Shown here piece after piece: positions 7,395-14,350 of a DNA stretch of 18,986 nucleotides. Source of the stretch: Sulfurovum sp. (lineage in GTDB: Bacteria > Campylobacterota > Campylobacteria > Campylobacterales > Sulfurovaceae); contig DYTG01000020.1 in assembly GCA_020726085.1 (NCBI GenBank), positions 1-18,986 on the forward strand, given 5' to 3'. Numbering within the stretch: the stretch's first letter is position 1; each line of letters starts with the position of its first letter. Made by a program: the position numbers and the translations under genes. Under the pieces are notes generated by a model. It was given only the letters and a program-made list of their open reading frames with translations. It ran no database searches and had not been told where the DNA came from.

Positions 7395-7403
7395 ATTATA
7401 CCA
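7395..7403 (-). promoter_or_regulatory. Extended -10 promoter for the 7364 gene
   Basis: The minus strand reads TGGTATAAT at 7403-7395, an extended -10 element about 30 bases before the ATG, with an AAGGA ribosome binding site between. No good -35 box is needed or seen. Confidence 0.6.
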
Positions 7404-7454
7404 AAAAGTTGTACGATATTTATTATAAAAATATTTCCTATCTAATCAATTACT

Positions 7455-7468
7455 TGATATAATATCAG
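7455..7468 (+). promoter_or_regulatory. Extended -10 promoter of the hemerythrin gene, palindromic
   Basis: TGATATAAT (7455-7463) is an extended -10 element 31 bases before the ATG at 7495. The box lies inside the perfect palindrome TGATAT-A-ATATCA (7455-7467). An AAGGAACT ribosome binding site follows at about 7483. Confidence 0.6.
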
Positions 7469-7494
7469 TAGAAAACCAATACAAGGAACTAACA

Positions 7495-8001
7495 ATGGGT
7501 TTTGTAAAAAAACTTTTGGGTAAATTCAAAAAAAATAAAGACGGTACAGTAGATGGATCTGAGATTGAGAAAGAGACAAACTATAACGATAAGCTCATTG
7601 AGGATTTCAAAAATGATCATGCCGAGTTGCTTGGTTTTTTCCCACAAATTAAAGATAGTTTTACCAAAGATCCTAATGTTCACAAAAAAACCAGTGAGTT
7701 GCTCAACGACTTTAAGATAGCATTAGAAATTCATGTAATGGTAGAAGATAACAAACTCTATACTTATTTGAAGAACAAATACGGTACCGATGAGACGCAC
7801 AAAGCCTTTATTGAGGACATTCAAGACGAGATGACCAATATTACCAAAGAGGCGATATTTTTCAATCGAAAATATACCAATCGACAATCGTACGACAACA
7901 ATCGAGAGAACTTTTTAAACGATTTGCAAAACATCCATGATCTTTTGGCAAAACGTTTCAAAATGGAAGAGGATAGACTCTATTCGCTCTACTCAAGCTA
8001 A
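7495..8001 (+). CDS. Hemerythrin (HHE) domain-containing protein
   Basis: A 168-residue protein. After a basic, lysine-rich N-terminus of about 20 residues comes a four-helix HHE cation-binding domain. Likely diiron ligands are H42 (NDHAELL), H80 and E84 (EIHVMVEDNKLY), H148 (NIHDLL) and E159 in FKMEEDRLY. Such domains bind oxygen or nitric oxide or act in iron and redox handling; which applies here cannot be told. The positively charged N-terminus (KKLLGKFKKNK) is unusual and could contact membrane or nucleic acid (inference). Strong AAGGAAC ribosome binding site and an extended -10 promoter are present. Confidence 0.85.
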   Translation: MGFVKKLLGKFKKNKDGTVDGSEIEKETNYNDKLIEDFKNDHAELLGFFPQIKDSFTKDPNVHKKTSELLNDFKIALEIHVMVEDNKLYTYLKNKYGTDETHKAFIEDIQDEMTNITKEAIFFNRKYTNRQSYDNNRENFLNDLQNIHDLLAKRFKMEEDRLYSLYSS

Positions 8002-8005
8002 TGCA

Positions 8006-8037
8006 TCAAAAATAGAGAGACTTCTCTCTATTGGTTT
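8006..8037. terminator. Possible terminator after the hemerythrin gene
   Basis: A 9-bp stem, AATAGAGAG (8011-8019) with CTCTCTATT (8024-8032), has a 4-base loop, flanked by CAAAA before and GGTTTG after. It starts about 10 bases past the stop at 8001. The trailing T-run is weak, so termination strength is uncertain. Confidence 0.5.
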
Positions 8038-8080
8038 GCTACACTACTCCCAAAATCCCTCCATTCAAAGCTAGAGATTA

Positions 8081-8089
8081 TGTTATAAT
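8081..8089 (+). promoter_or_regulatory. Extended -10 promoter of the 8116 gene
   Basis: TGTTATAAT (8081-8089) is an extended -10 element 26 bases before ATG 8116, with CAGGAG (8105-8110) as ribosome binding site. Confidence 0.6.
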
Positions 8090-8115
8090 ACTCGCAATTT
8101 TTTACAGGAGTTCGC

Positions 8116-8469
8116 ATGACAAACGAAGCGATAGTCGATGCTATCAAAGCCCAATACGATAGAAACCAACGCAAAGAGCTTATCAAAACCATTCAAAAAT
8201 TAGAAAAATCCAAAGATTACGCCAAATTACAAGGCGGATACCAGCTGCTCCATCAAATTTTTGCCTATATTCTGAAAGAGCTAAGATGGCAACTCCACGA
8301 TAGAACATTGGCATGGAACAAAGACCCCTTAGAGATACTCACCCAATCGCTTCCTCAAATAGAACAAACGCAATGGTTTATGGGACTAGCCATGAGCATT
8401 CAAGCACACATCGATGGTAAAGAGGGATTTGAAAAAGTAATCCAAGAGATGCTACGCAAGCAACGTTAA
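8116..8469 (+). CDS. Small helical hypothetical protein
   Basis: I do not recognise this 117-residue protein. It is predicted to be all-helical and cytoplasmic, with charged N- and C-terminal helices and a central part rich in aromatic residues (HQIFAYILKELRW). No catalytic motif is apparent. It has its own extended -10 promoter and a CAGGAG ribosome binding site. It ends one base before the stop of the convergent thiamine-binding family remnant. Confidence 0.7.
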   Translation: MTNEAIVDAIKAQYDRNQRKELIKTIQKLEKSKDYAKLQGGYQLLHQIFAYILKELRWQLHDRTLAWNKDPLEILTQSLPQIEQTQWFMGLAMSIQAHIDGKEGFEKVIQEMLRKQR

Positions 8470-8470
8470 T

Positions 8471-8751
8471 CTACTGAGATACCTCTCCGATTTTGGCTTC
8501 AATGGATTGGATTTTGGTTTGGAGTCGATGGGAGCAGTTTTTGCGAATATCAAACTTCAATACACTGTAGCACTTTTGCACCAAATCAAAAGCCTCGCTC
8601 AAAGGGTTGCACTCCACAATAGTCGCCATAGGCGTAAGCTAATAAACAATGCCACTCTCCTTGACAACCTTGACCACCCCAGCAACATAATGACTCTTGC
8701 TCTCGCCTACATCGGTAGGGAATACACTAAACTCTAACAAAATGAATCCAT
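8471..8751 (-). pseudogene. MTH1187/UPF0045 (thiamine-binding type) family, decayed
   Basis: The minus strand encodes LLEFSVFPTDVGESKSHYV, then VVKESGIVY, a TAG stop (8641-8639), LTPMATIVE, and KFDIRKN...KIQSIEAKIGEVS before the stop at 8471. These are hallmarks of the small MTH1187/YqgV (UPF0045) family, some members of which bind thiamine. There are three lesions. The ATG at 8751, which has a good AAGGA site, is out of frame unless one T is restored in the T-run at 8742-8739. A CAG-type codon has become TAG in VY*LTP. About a dozen residues that normally lie between the QKCY helix and VLKFDIRK appear missing near 8562-8570. It sits 9 bases after the MscS-type gene and was probably the last gene of that operon. 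Confidence 0.8.
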
Positions 8752-8760
8752 ACTTTTCCT

Positions 8761-10119
8761 TTATTTGGCTTGTTTGATCTCAATATCATCATAATTTGAG
8801 AACTCTTTGTAGAGTCTTATGGTGATTTTGCCTCTATTTTTGGAGGCCTCTTTGTAGTTGGTTTGGTAGGATATTTGTGCAATAATGCCCGTTTTGAGTG
8901 CATTGAGTGCAAAGGTTATCCCGTGATCCATGCCCATATCGTCCAAAATAGAATGAATGATTTTTTCGATTTTATCAAAATCACTTTCGGGTTTAAATTC
9001 AAGCTCAATCAAATCTTTGATAAGCCCATGATTTTTGAGCGAATAATTATAAAAGACATTAGTAAAGAGGTAGCTGTTTGGGATATAGACGGTTCGCCCT
9101 AAGCTTTTGACATCTTTGATACTGTTGTAGTCTTCGACTTCATGAAGTTTGATTTGAAACATCGTCACATCCACTACGTCCCCAATAGTATGACGGTTAC
9201 CGTATTGCACCATAATTCTATCACCCACACGAATCATGTGGCTAAAAAAGAGATAAATTCCCCCTGCGATACTCATAATAATCTCGCGTGCCGCCAATGT
9301 CAAAGCCGCCGCTACAACTCCCAAAAATGTAAGCATATAGGCCAAATCGTCGATGTAACGAATCGCCAAAAAGATCATCATAAAGCTCACAAAAAGCGTC
9401 GAGAGGATTTTGCGGTAGCTTTTGTAATTTTCGGGTTCTTTGCTGCGAAAGCTCAAATAATTGACAATAGCGCAAATAAACCGATAGAACAGATAGAGCA
9501 TAAAAAGTATCGCCAATGTCATAAGATGTTGGGTAAAAACCTCTACCTTGTACTCTTGGTATTTGGCAACAACCTCCTCTTTGGTATCGATAAGGTCATG
9601 GTGTACCTTTTCGACATTGTCACTGTATTCAATGAAATACTCCAAATCCTCTTTGATGGATTGAAGCGTTTTGCTTTTTTTCTTTTTTTCTTGGAGGTAG
9701 TGGTCGTTGAGCTTGGCTTTGGCTAAATAGAAATCTTTTTTGAGGCGACTGTATTTTTGCAAAAGCTTTTCGATATTGTTAAGCGACTCTTTAAACAAAA
9801 AATCGTAAATCGTAATATCACCCAATGTGTACTTGTAGGGACGCAAAATGACATCGAAATTGCTGTCTTTTTTATAAAAGCTTAGTTTGGATTTGTAGAG
9901 ATTGAGCTTTTGTTGCAAATCCTCGAGGACACTGAGCGGGTTATTTCTATTGGCTAGTTTACGCTCTGTCACGGTGATGTTGTTGATAATGGTATTGTAG
10001 TTTTTGTTGTTGAGATAGACTTTCATCCAAACATTTCGCATATCCCATAGTTCCAACTTAGGTTCTTCTTGGGCAAAAACAGAGACAACAAATATAACCA
10101 ATGCAATGATAATTTTCAT
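8761..10119 (-). CDS. MscS-family mechanosensitive ion channel
   Basis: A 452-residue channel. It has a signal peptide (residues 1-16, cut near VFA-QEE), a long, charged, coiled-coil-like periplasmic domain (about 17-195), membrane segments near 199-224, 238-256 and 260-292, and the MscS cytoplasmic domain. The pore-lining helix is recognisable in LGVVAAALTLAAREIIMSIAGG, followed by the beta-domain pattern IRVGDRIMV and VYIPNSYLFTNVFYNYS. It would open on membrane tension and release solutes during osmotic downshift. AAAGG overlaps the stop of glsA 9 bases upstream, so the two are probably co-transcribed. The broken UPF0045 gene follows after 9 bases. Confidence 0.88.
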   Translation of the reverse strand: MKIIIALVIFVVSVFAQEEPKLELWDMRNVWMKVYLNNKNYNTIINNITVTERKLANRNNPLSVLEDLQQKLNLYKSKLSFYKKDSNFDVILRPYKYTLGDITIYDFLFKESLNNIEKLLQKYSRLKKDFYLAKAKLNDHYLQEKKKKSKTLQSIKEDLEYFIEYSDNVEKVHHDLIDTKEEVVAKYQEYKVEVFTQHLMTLAILFMLYLFYRFICAIVNYLSFRSKEPENYKSYRKILSTLFVSFMMIFLAIRYIDDLAYMLTFLGVVAAALTLAAREIIMSIAGGIYLFFSHMIRVGDRIMVQYGNRHTIGDVVDVTMFQIKLHEVEDYNSIKDVKSLGRTVYIPNSYLFTNVFYNYSLKNHGLIKDLIELEFKPESDFDKIEKIIHSILDDMGMDHGITFALNALKTGIIAQISYQTNYKEASKNRGKITIRLYKEFSNYDDIEIKQAK

Positions 10120-10128
10120 ATAGAGCCT

Positions 10129-11052
10129 TTAAAAAATAGAAAAAGATGTTTTGCTTACAAAAAGCTCCAAAGCCTTTATGCCCGCCAAAGAGATGCCGTT
10201 TTGATTGAGCCTTGGAGCATAAACAGCAAGGGTCATAACATTGGGTACAACAGCCACAATCGCCCCTCCTGTGCCACTTTTACTGGGCAATCCTACTCGA
10301 AAAGCAAAATCCCCACTCGCATCGTAGTGACCGCAGGTAAGCATCAATGCGTTGATACGTTTAACCTTTGAAGAGCTAATAAAGGGTTGGTTGGTAGCGG
10401 TATCCATACCGTGATTGGCCAAAAAAAGAATCGCACGAGAGAGCAATGCCGTACTCATCATGATCGAGCCGTATTTACAATAGACCTTCACGGTATCTTC
10501 CACACTGTTGTGAAGATTGTTAAAGCTCTTCATTAGGTGTGCCAATGCCATATTGCGGTGTCCGTTGCGATACTCCAAAAACCAAATGGTTCTATCAAAA
10601 GTAACAGATTCATCGCCACACGCTTTACGTATCAACCGCTCAATGCTACCATAGGCATCATCGATATTGCCATAGTGCGACAAGAGTGCATCGGCTACCA
10701 CAATAGCCCCCGCATTGATAAAGGGATTGCGAGGAATGCCCTCTTCGTGTTCAAGCAATACGAGTGAGTTGAAAGGGTCGCCTGAGGGCTCTCTGCCTAC
10801 TCGTGTGTAAATATCAGCCCCATAAATACGCAACGCTTCCGTAAAACTAAAGAGTTTGGAGATGCTTTGGATGGAAAATTTATGCTCACTTTCTCCCACA
10901 TGATAGCTTGTACCATCAAGAAGTTGCAGACTCATCGCAAAAGCATTGGTATCCTCGTTGGCAAGCGTTGGTGTAGATTGTAGCGCTTCTCCTTGACCCA
11001 AATAGGGTTCAATCTCCAATAAAATCTCATCTAAAATTGTTTGATACTCCAC
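10129..11052 (-). CDS. glsA: Glutaminase (serine-dependent, GlsA type)
   Basis: It hydrolyses glutamine to glutamate and ammonia in the cytoplasm. The beta-lactamase-like SxxK motif is S63-I-S-K66 in FSIQSISKLF. Other family blocks are REPSGDPFNS, PRNPFINAGAI and GLPSKSGTGGAI, all in the expected order. Length (307) is normal. The start is GTG 11052, supported by AGGAG about 6 bases upstream and an extended -10 box at 11088-11080. Downstream, the MscS-type channel gene begins 9 bases after its stop. A glutaminase next to an osmotic channel suggests a possible link of glutamate to osmotic or acid balance (inference only). Confidence 0.94.
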   Translation of the reverse strand: MEYQTILDEILLEIEPYLGQGEALQSTPTLANEDTNAFAMSLQLLDGTSYHVGESEHKFSIQSISKLFSFTEALRIYGADIYTRVGREPSGDPFNSLVLLEHEEGIPRNPFINAGAIVVADALLSHYGNIDDAYGSIERLIRKACGDESVTFDRTIWFLEYRNGHRNMALAHLMKSFNNLHNSVEDTVKVYCKYGSIMMSTALLSRAILFLANHGMDTATNQPFISSSKVKRINALMLTCGHYDASGDFAFRVGLPSKSGTGGAIVAVVPNVMTLAVYAPRLNQNGISLAGIKALELFVSKTSFSIF

Positions 11053-11079
11053 TGCCTCTCCTGCGATTTTAAGAACATT

Positions 11080-11088
11080 ATTATATCA
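11080..11088 (-). promoter_or_regulatory. Extended -10 promoter of glsA
   Basis: The minus strand reads TGATATAAT at 11088-11080, an extended -10 element about 28 bases before the GTG start of glsA. Confidence 0.6.
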
Positions 11089-11170
11089 TGTATCAAGACG
11101 AAATTTATCGAATTTTTGGAACAATCTAATATTTATAAAAAATAAAGTAAAATAATTATACATATTAAAT

Positions 11171-11184
11171 ATTCTTATAAGAAT
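11171..11184. promoter_or_regulatory. Palindromic operator candidate in ccoG promoter
   Basis: ATTCTTATAAGAAT is a perfect 14-base palindrome. It lies just upstream of an extended -10 box TGTTATACT (11189-11197), so its centre falls roughly 25-30 bases before the likely transcription start, a position suited to repression. It does not match the FNR-type TTGAT-N4-ATCAA site. The regulator is unknown. Confidence 0.45.
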
Positions 11185-11188
11185 TATG

Positions 11189-11197
11189 TGTTATACT
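11189..11197 (+). promoter_or_regulatory. Extended -10 promoter of the ccoG operon
   Basis: TGTTATACT is an extended -10 element about 40 bases before the ATG at 11237, leaving a leader of about 30 bases with a strong AAAGGAG ribosome binding site. Confidence 0.5.
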
Positions 11198-11236
11198 TAT
11201 TTCAAATATACTACTGACTTATGTAAAGGAGTTAAA

Positions 11237-12652
11237 ATGTCTGAGAAAATCTCTAAAAAAGAGTACCTCAAAGATTGGGTACCCTATTCAGTTAAACGAT
11301 ACTGGGGTTATTTAATTAGTACGATTATTGGAATCTCTGTTCCGTGGATTACCATCAATGGCAATCATATCTTTTTGTTAAGCTTTGACCACAAAAAGTT
11401 GCATCTTATGGGAGTAGCGTTTGATATGCAAGAGCTTTATCTTATGCCTTTTGTGTTGATGCTACTCTTTTTGGGTATCTTTGCGGTGACGGTTGTAGGC
11501 GGACGTGCGTGGTGTGGCTGGGCCTGTCCCCAAACCATTTTTCGAGTTATCTATCGTGATTTGATTGAGACTAAGCTTTTGGGATTGCGTAAACGTATCA
11601 AAAACAAACAACAAAATCTCGATATGTCAAAGCCTATCAATCAAGCCAAAAAAGTAGCGGCTATTTTGATATGGTCACTTTTGGCTTTTGTTGCGGGGGC
11701 AAACTTCTTGTGGTTTTTTGTTCCGCCCACTGAGTTTATTGATTACATGTCCAATCCTATGGAACATACGGTACTTTTGGGTGCTTGGATTGGACTTGCT
11801 CTCTTTTTGATTGCCGATGTGGTTTTCCTCAAAGAGGATTTTTGTGTCTATATCTGCCCCTATAGTCGTGTGCAATCGGTGCTTTACGATGATGATACCA
11901 TTCAAGCCATCTACGACCCCGTGCGTGGTGGTGAGATTTATGAAGGGCATGGCAATAGCCGAGTCAAAAAATTTAGCAAAGCCAAAGATTTATTGTCCGT
12001 CAATAGCAGTGCGGAGTGTACGACGTGCGAAAGCTGTGTGACGGTTTGTCCTACACATATCGATATTCGCAAAGGGATGCAACTCGAATGCATCAACTGC
12101 CTAGAATGTGTCGATGCGTGTACGGAAGTAATGGGGGCATTGGGCAAAGAGTCATTGGTACGATGGACGAGTGACAAAGATATTCGCCGTGAGGGAGCAC
12201 CCAATTACTTTAGAGGCAAGGTTAAAGCTTATGCCGCAATCCTTACCATTATTTTGATAGCTCTTTTTGTAATGGGAAGCAAAAAAGAGCATATGTTGCT
12301 CAATGTAAACAAAAACACAAGACTCTACAAAGTACTTGAGGGCGGAAAAGTACAAAATGATTATATTTTCCTTTTCCAAAATACTGATAGCAAAGAGCAT
12401 ACCTATACGTTTGAGTTGCTCAATCCCGATATTAAGATTATCCAACCCAAAGAATCCTTTACGCTCAAAGCGGGTGAAAAGAAGAAAAAGGTTGTCATTT
12501 TACAAACCGATAAGATGTTGGCTAATGATGCACGCAAAGATACACCGTTGCCTCTTGCTATCAAAGCCTACGCTATTGATGACAAAGAAACTATTGCTGT
12601 CGATAGAACAACCGTTTTTGTCTATCCACGAAGCGATCTCGTTAAAAAATAG
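11237..12652 (+). CDS. ccoG: Cytochrome c oxidase accessory protein CcoG (FixG/RdxA family)
   Basis: A 471-residue inner-membrane iron-sulfur protein needed for copper handling during cbb3-type oxidase assembly. It has membrane segments near residues 24-40, 68-88, 140-162, 178-198 and 332-347. Conserved CGWACPQTIF (C93, C97) and CVYICPYSR (C203, C207) are present. Two ferredoxin-type clusters follow, CxxCxxCxxxCP at C261-C271 and CxxCxxCxxxC at C285-C295, and then a C-terminal Ig-like domain. ATG 11237 is chosen because AAAGGAG precedes it; an open frame back to 11186 lacks such a site. The oxidase genes ccoNOPQ are not in the window. A small membrane protein and a flavoprotein follow, likely in one operon. 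Confidence 0.93.
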   Translation: MSEKISKKEYLKDWVPYSVKRYWGYLISTIIGISVPWITINGNHIFLLSFDHKKLHLMGVAFDMQELYLMPFVLMLLFLGIFAVTVVGGRAWCGWACPQTIFRVIYRDLIETKLLGLRKRIKNKQQNLDMSKPINQAKKVAAILIWSLLAFVAGANFLWFFVPPTEFIDYMSNPMEHTVLLGAWIGLALFLIADVVFLKEDFCVYICPYSRVQSVLYDDDTIQAIYDPVRGGEIYEGHGNSRVKKFSKAKDLLSVNSSAECTTCESCVTVCPTHIDIRKGMQLECINCLECVDACTEVMGALGKESLVRWTSDKDIRREGAPNYFRGKVKAYAAILTIILIALFVMGSKKEHMLLNVNKNTRLYKVLEGGKVQNDYIFLFQNTDSKEHTYTFELLNPDIKIIQPKESFTLKAGEKKKKVVILQTDKMLANDARKDTPLPLAIKAYAIDDKETIAVDRTTVFVYPRSDLVKK

Positions 12653-12661
12653 GAGCAAGTC

Positions 12662-12865
12662 ATGAAGATGTTGCAAAGCGAACCTACACTTGGGGAGCTA
12701 GACGATTACAACGGTATCCCAACCAATGAGAAGAGATTTGTGATTTGGGGAGTTGTGGTAGTGTGTTTGATTGTGGGTGGAGTCTATACCTACTTTCGCA
12801 CCACCGCAATCGTAAGCGATGAACTTATCGGCAAACCTTATGTTATGGACACATACAAAGAGTAA
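12662..12865 (+). CDS. Small single-span membrane protein
   Basis: A 67-residue protein I do not recognise. It has an acidic N-terminal part of about 25 residues, one membrane helix at about 26-46 (WGVVVVCLIVGGVYTYF) and a short polar tail, probably outside the cytoplasm or within it depending on topology. AGGAG (12651-12655) overlaps the stop of ccoG and is correctly spaced, so it is probably translated with ccoG. By position it may be an accessory or small subunit linked to cbb3 oxidase assembly or to the flavoprotein that follows, but it does not look like CcoS, CcoQ or FixH by eye. Confidence 0.7.
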   Translation: MKMLQSEPTLGELDDYNGIPTNEKRFVIWGVVVVCLIVGGVYTYFRTTAIVSDELIGKPYVMDTYKE

Positions 12866-12910
12866 CAACAAAGAGCTTTTGGCTCACACTATATTTAAAA
12901 GGGAAGATAT

Positions 12911-14086
12911 ATGGCACACGTATTGGTTTTAGGCGGAGGACTTGCAGGGGTTGAGGCAGCAATTTTTTTGCGTGAGTATGGATTGGATGTCACGATAGTA
13001 TCCAATCGAGACTATCTCTATGTTTATCCCACCTCTATTTGGATACCCACAGGCGATACTACGTTTGATAGCGTCTCAATTCCGCTTGAAAAACTTGCAA
13101 AGGTTCATGGCTTTGAGGTGATTATTGATGAAATCAGCACCATCAACACAGAAGAGCAAAAAGTTCATTCCAGCACCAAAGAGTACAACTATGACTATCT
13201 TGTAGTAGCACTAGGTAGTGGCAAGATGAAACATAAGGGGATTGAAAACACCCTTACTATCTGCGGAGAGCCTATGGAGTCTCTTGAAATCAAAAAACGT
13301 CTCGATGCTTTGATTGCTAAAGGGGGCGGTAAAATCGCTATGGGCTTTGGAGGCAATCCAAAAGATAGCTCCAACGTGCGAGGTGGTCCTGCCTTTGAAG
13401 TGCTTTTTAATGTACACAACAAACTTAAAAAGCTCGGCATAAGAGAGAACTTTGAGCTTACATTCTTTGCACCCATGGAGAAGCCAGGGGCTAGAATGGG
13501 TGAAAGAGCGATGGGCATGATGGATATTTTCTTTGATAAACTCAACATCAAAAAGCAAGTGGGCAAAAAGATTGTAGAGTTTAGCGAAGATGGCATTGTG
13601 TTTGAAGATGAGATACATATCGCAAGTGACCTTACCATGTTTATAGCCGCTGGTGATGGTCACTCCGTCCTAGCCCACTCCGATATGCCCCTTAACGATG
13701 CAGGATTTATCAAAATCAATGACTATTGCCAAGTGAGCGACGGTGTCAATACGCTAGAGAGAGTTTTTGTCATTGGCGATTGTGCAGCGCTTGAAGGTCC
13801 TGAATGGAGAGCCAAACAAGGGCATATTGCTGAAGTAATGGCACGAAACAGTGCTTTTAATATCAAAATGATTGAAAGCAACTCCAAAGCCTTTAAAGGA
13901 TACAAAGAGCATCTTAATATTCTTTGCGTTATGGACAGTGGTGATGGGGCGGCGTTTGTCTATCGAAGCGATAAAAAAGCGATAATGATACCGCTCTTTA
14001 TTTTGGGTCACTGGATGAAAAAAGGGTGGGGTTGGTACTACAAAAACTCCAAAATGAAACGTATGTTCCGTTTGCCTGGAATGTAA
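12911..14086 (+). CDS. Sulfide:quinone-oxidoreductase-like FAD flavoprotein
   Basis: A 391-residue member of the SQR/type-II NADH dehydrogenase/flavocytochrome c family. The FAD-binding GxGxxG-like GGGLAGVEAA is at residues 8-17, YDYLVVALGS at 94-103, and the second FAD site VFVIGDCAAL at 285-294. The C-terminus has the aromatic, basic amphipathic helix WMKKGWGWYYKNSKMKRM, which would hold it on the membrane to reduce quinone. Of the cysteines usual in SQR, C118 and C339 may correspond to the outer two, but the middle one (normally in SCFGPAYE) is absent: here the block reads NVRGGPAFE. It may therefore not oxidise sulfide by the standard route. AAAGGGAAG precedes the ATG, 45 bases after the small membrane protein. 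Confidence 0.8.
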   Translation: MAHVLVLGGGLAGVEAAIFLREYGLDVTIVSNRDYLYVYPTSIWIPTGDTTFDSVSIPLEKLAKVHGFEVIIDEISTINTEEQKVHSSTKEYNYDYLVVALGSGKMKHKGIENTLTICGEPMESLEIKKRLDALIAKGGGKIAMGFGGNPKDSSNVRGGPAFEVLFNVHNKLKKLGIRENFELTFFAPMEKPGARMGERAMGMMDIFFDKLNIKKQVGKKIVEFSEDGIVFEDEIHIASDLTMFIAAGDGHSVLAHSDMPLNDAGFIKINDYCQVSDGVNTLERVFVIGDCAALEGPEWRAKQGHIAEVMARNSAFNIKMIESNSKAFKGYKEHLNILCVMDSGDGAAFVYRSDKKAIMIPLFILGHWMKKGWGWYYKNSKMKRMFRLPGM

Positions 14087-14183
14087 CTTATCTCTTTTAA
14101 ATTGTCACCACGAATGACTTTGAATCCGTAGCCTCGGCTTTAGCCGAGTATGAAGCACCTACTATAAAGCTGAACCTACAGCT

Positions 14184-14204
14184 CAAAATGGTTCATTTTG
14201 TTTT
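14184..14204 (+). terminator. Likely terminator after the flavoprotein operon
   Basis: A perfect 7-bp stem CAAAATG/CATTTTG with a 3-base loop is followed directly by TTTT. It is placed about 100 bases after the flavoprotein stop and before the GGDEF gene. The competing TGAACC/GGTTCA pairing overlaps it. Confidence 0.5.
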
Positions 14205-14290
14205 CAATAACCTGTCTCAATGGGGTAATTTTTAAGTACCCAAAATCCAAATCATTAGACTCTGTAAGTTGTTTGTAATATTTCAAGTAT

Positions 14291-14296
14291 TATAAT
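14291..14296 (+). promoter_or_regulatory. Candidate -10 box of the GGDEF gene
   Basis: TATAAT with a possible weak -35 TTGTTT (14269-14274, 16-base spacer) lies about 55 bases before ATG 14351. Confidence 0.45.
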
Positions 14297-14350
14297 TATG
14301 ACTATCAAAATTTACTTCATTACTTTCAAATCTCACCCAAAAGAAATACC

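Larger units (their letters stand above)
14087..14350. other. Hairpin-rich intergenic region
   Basis: No gene is seen in these 264 bases. They contain CTCGGC-TTTA-GCCGAG (14133-14148), TGAACC (14171-14176) pairing with GGTTCA (14190-14195), and CAAAATG-GTT-CATTTTG (14184-14200). The first hairpin sits in a GC-richer block (about 14100-14180) that differs from the AT-rich flanks and resembles a dispersed intergenic repeat unit, which cannot be tested here. Confidence 0.45.

Noticed and set aside
8507..8737. Plus-strand open frame of 76 codons
   Set aside because: It is antisense to the UPF0045 remnant, whose minus-strand translation shows clear family blocks; the plus frame has no recognisable pattern or good ribosome binding site.
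9142..9726. Plus-strand open frame of 194 codons
   Set aside because: It is wholly antisense to the MscS-type channel, whose translation is convincing; composition is histidine- and lysine-rich as expected for a shadow frame.
12866..12910. GAGC-TTTTG-GCTC hairpin between the small membrane protein and the flavoprotein gene as a terminator
   Set aside because: The stem is only 4 bp, with no T-run, and the gap is 45 bases with a good ribosome binding site; the genes are more likely co-transcribed.
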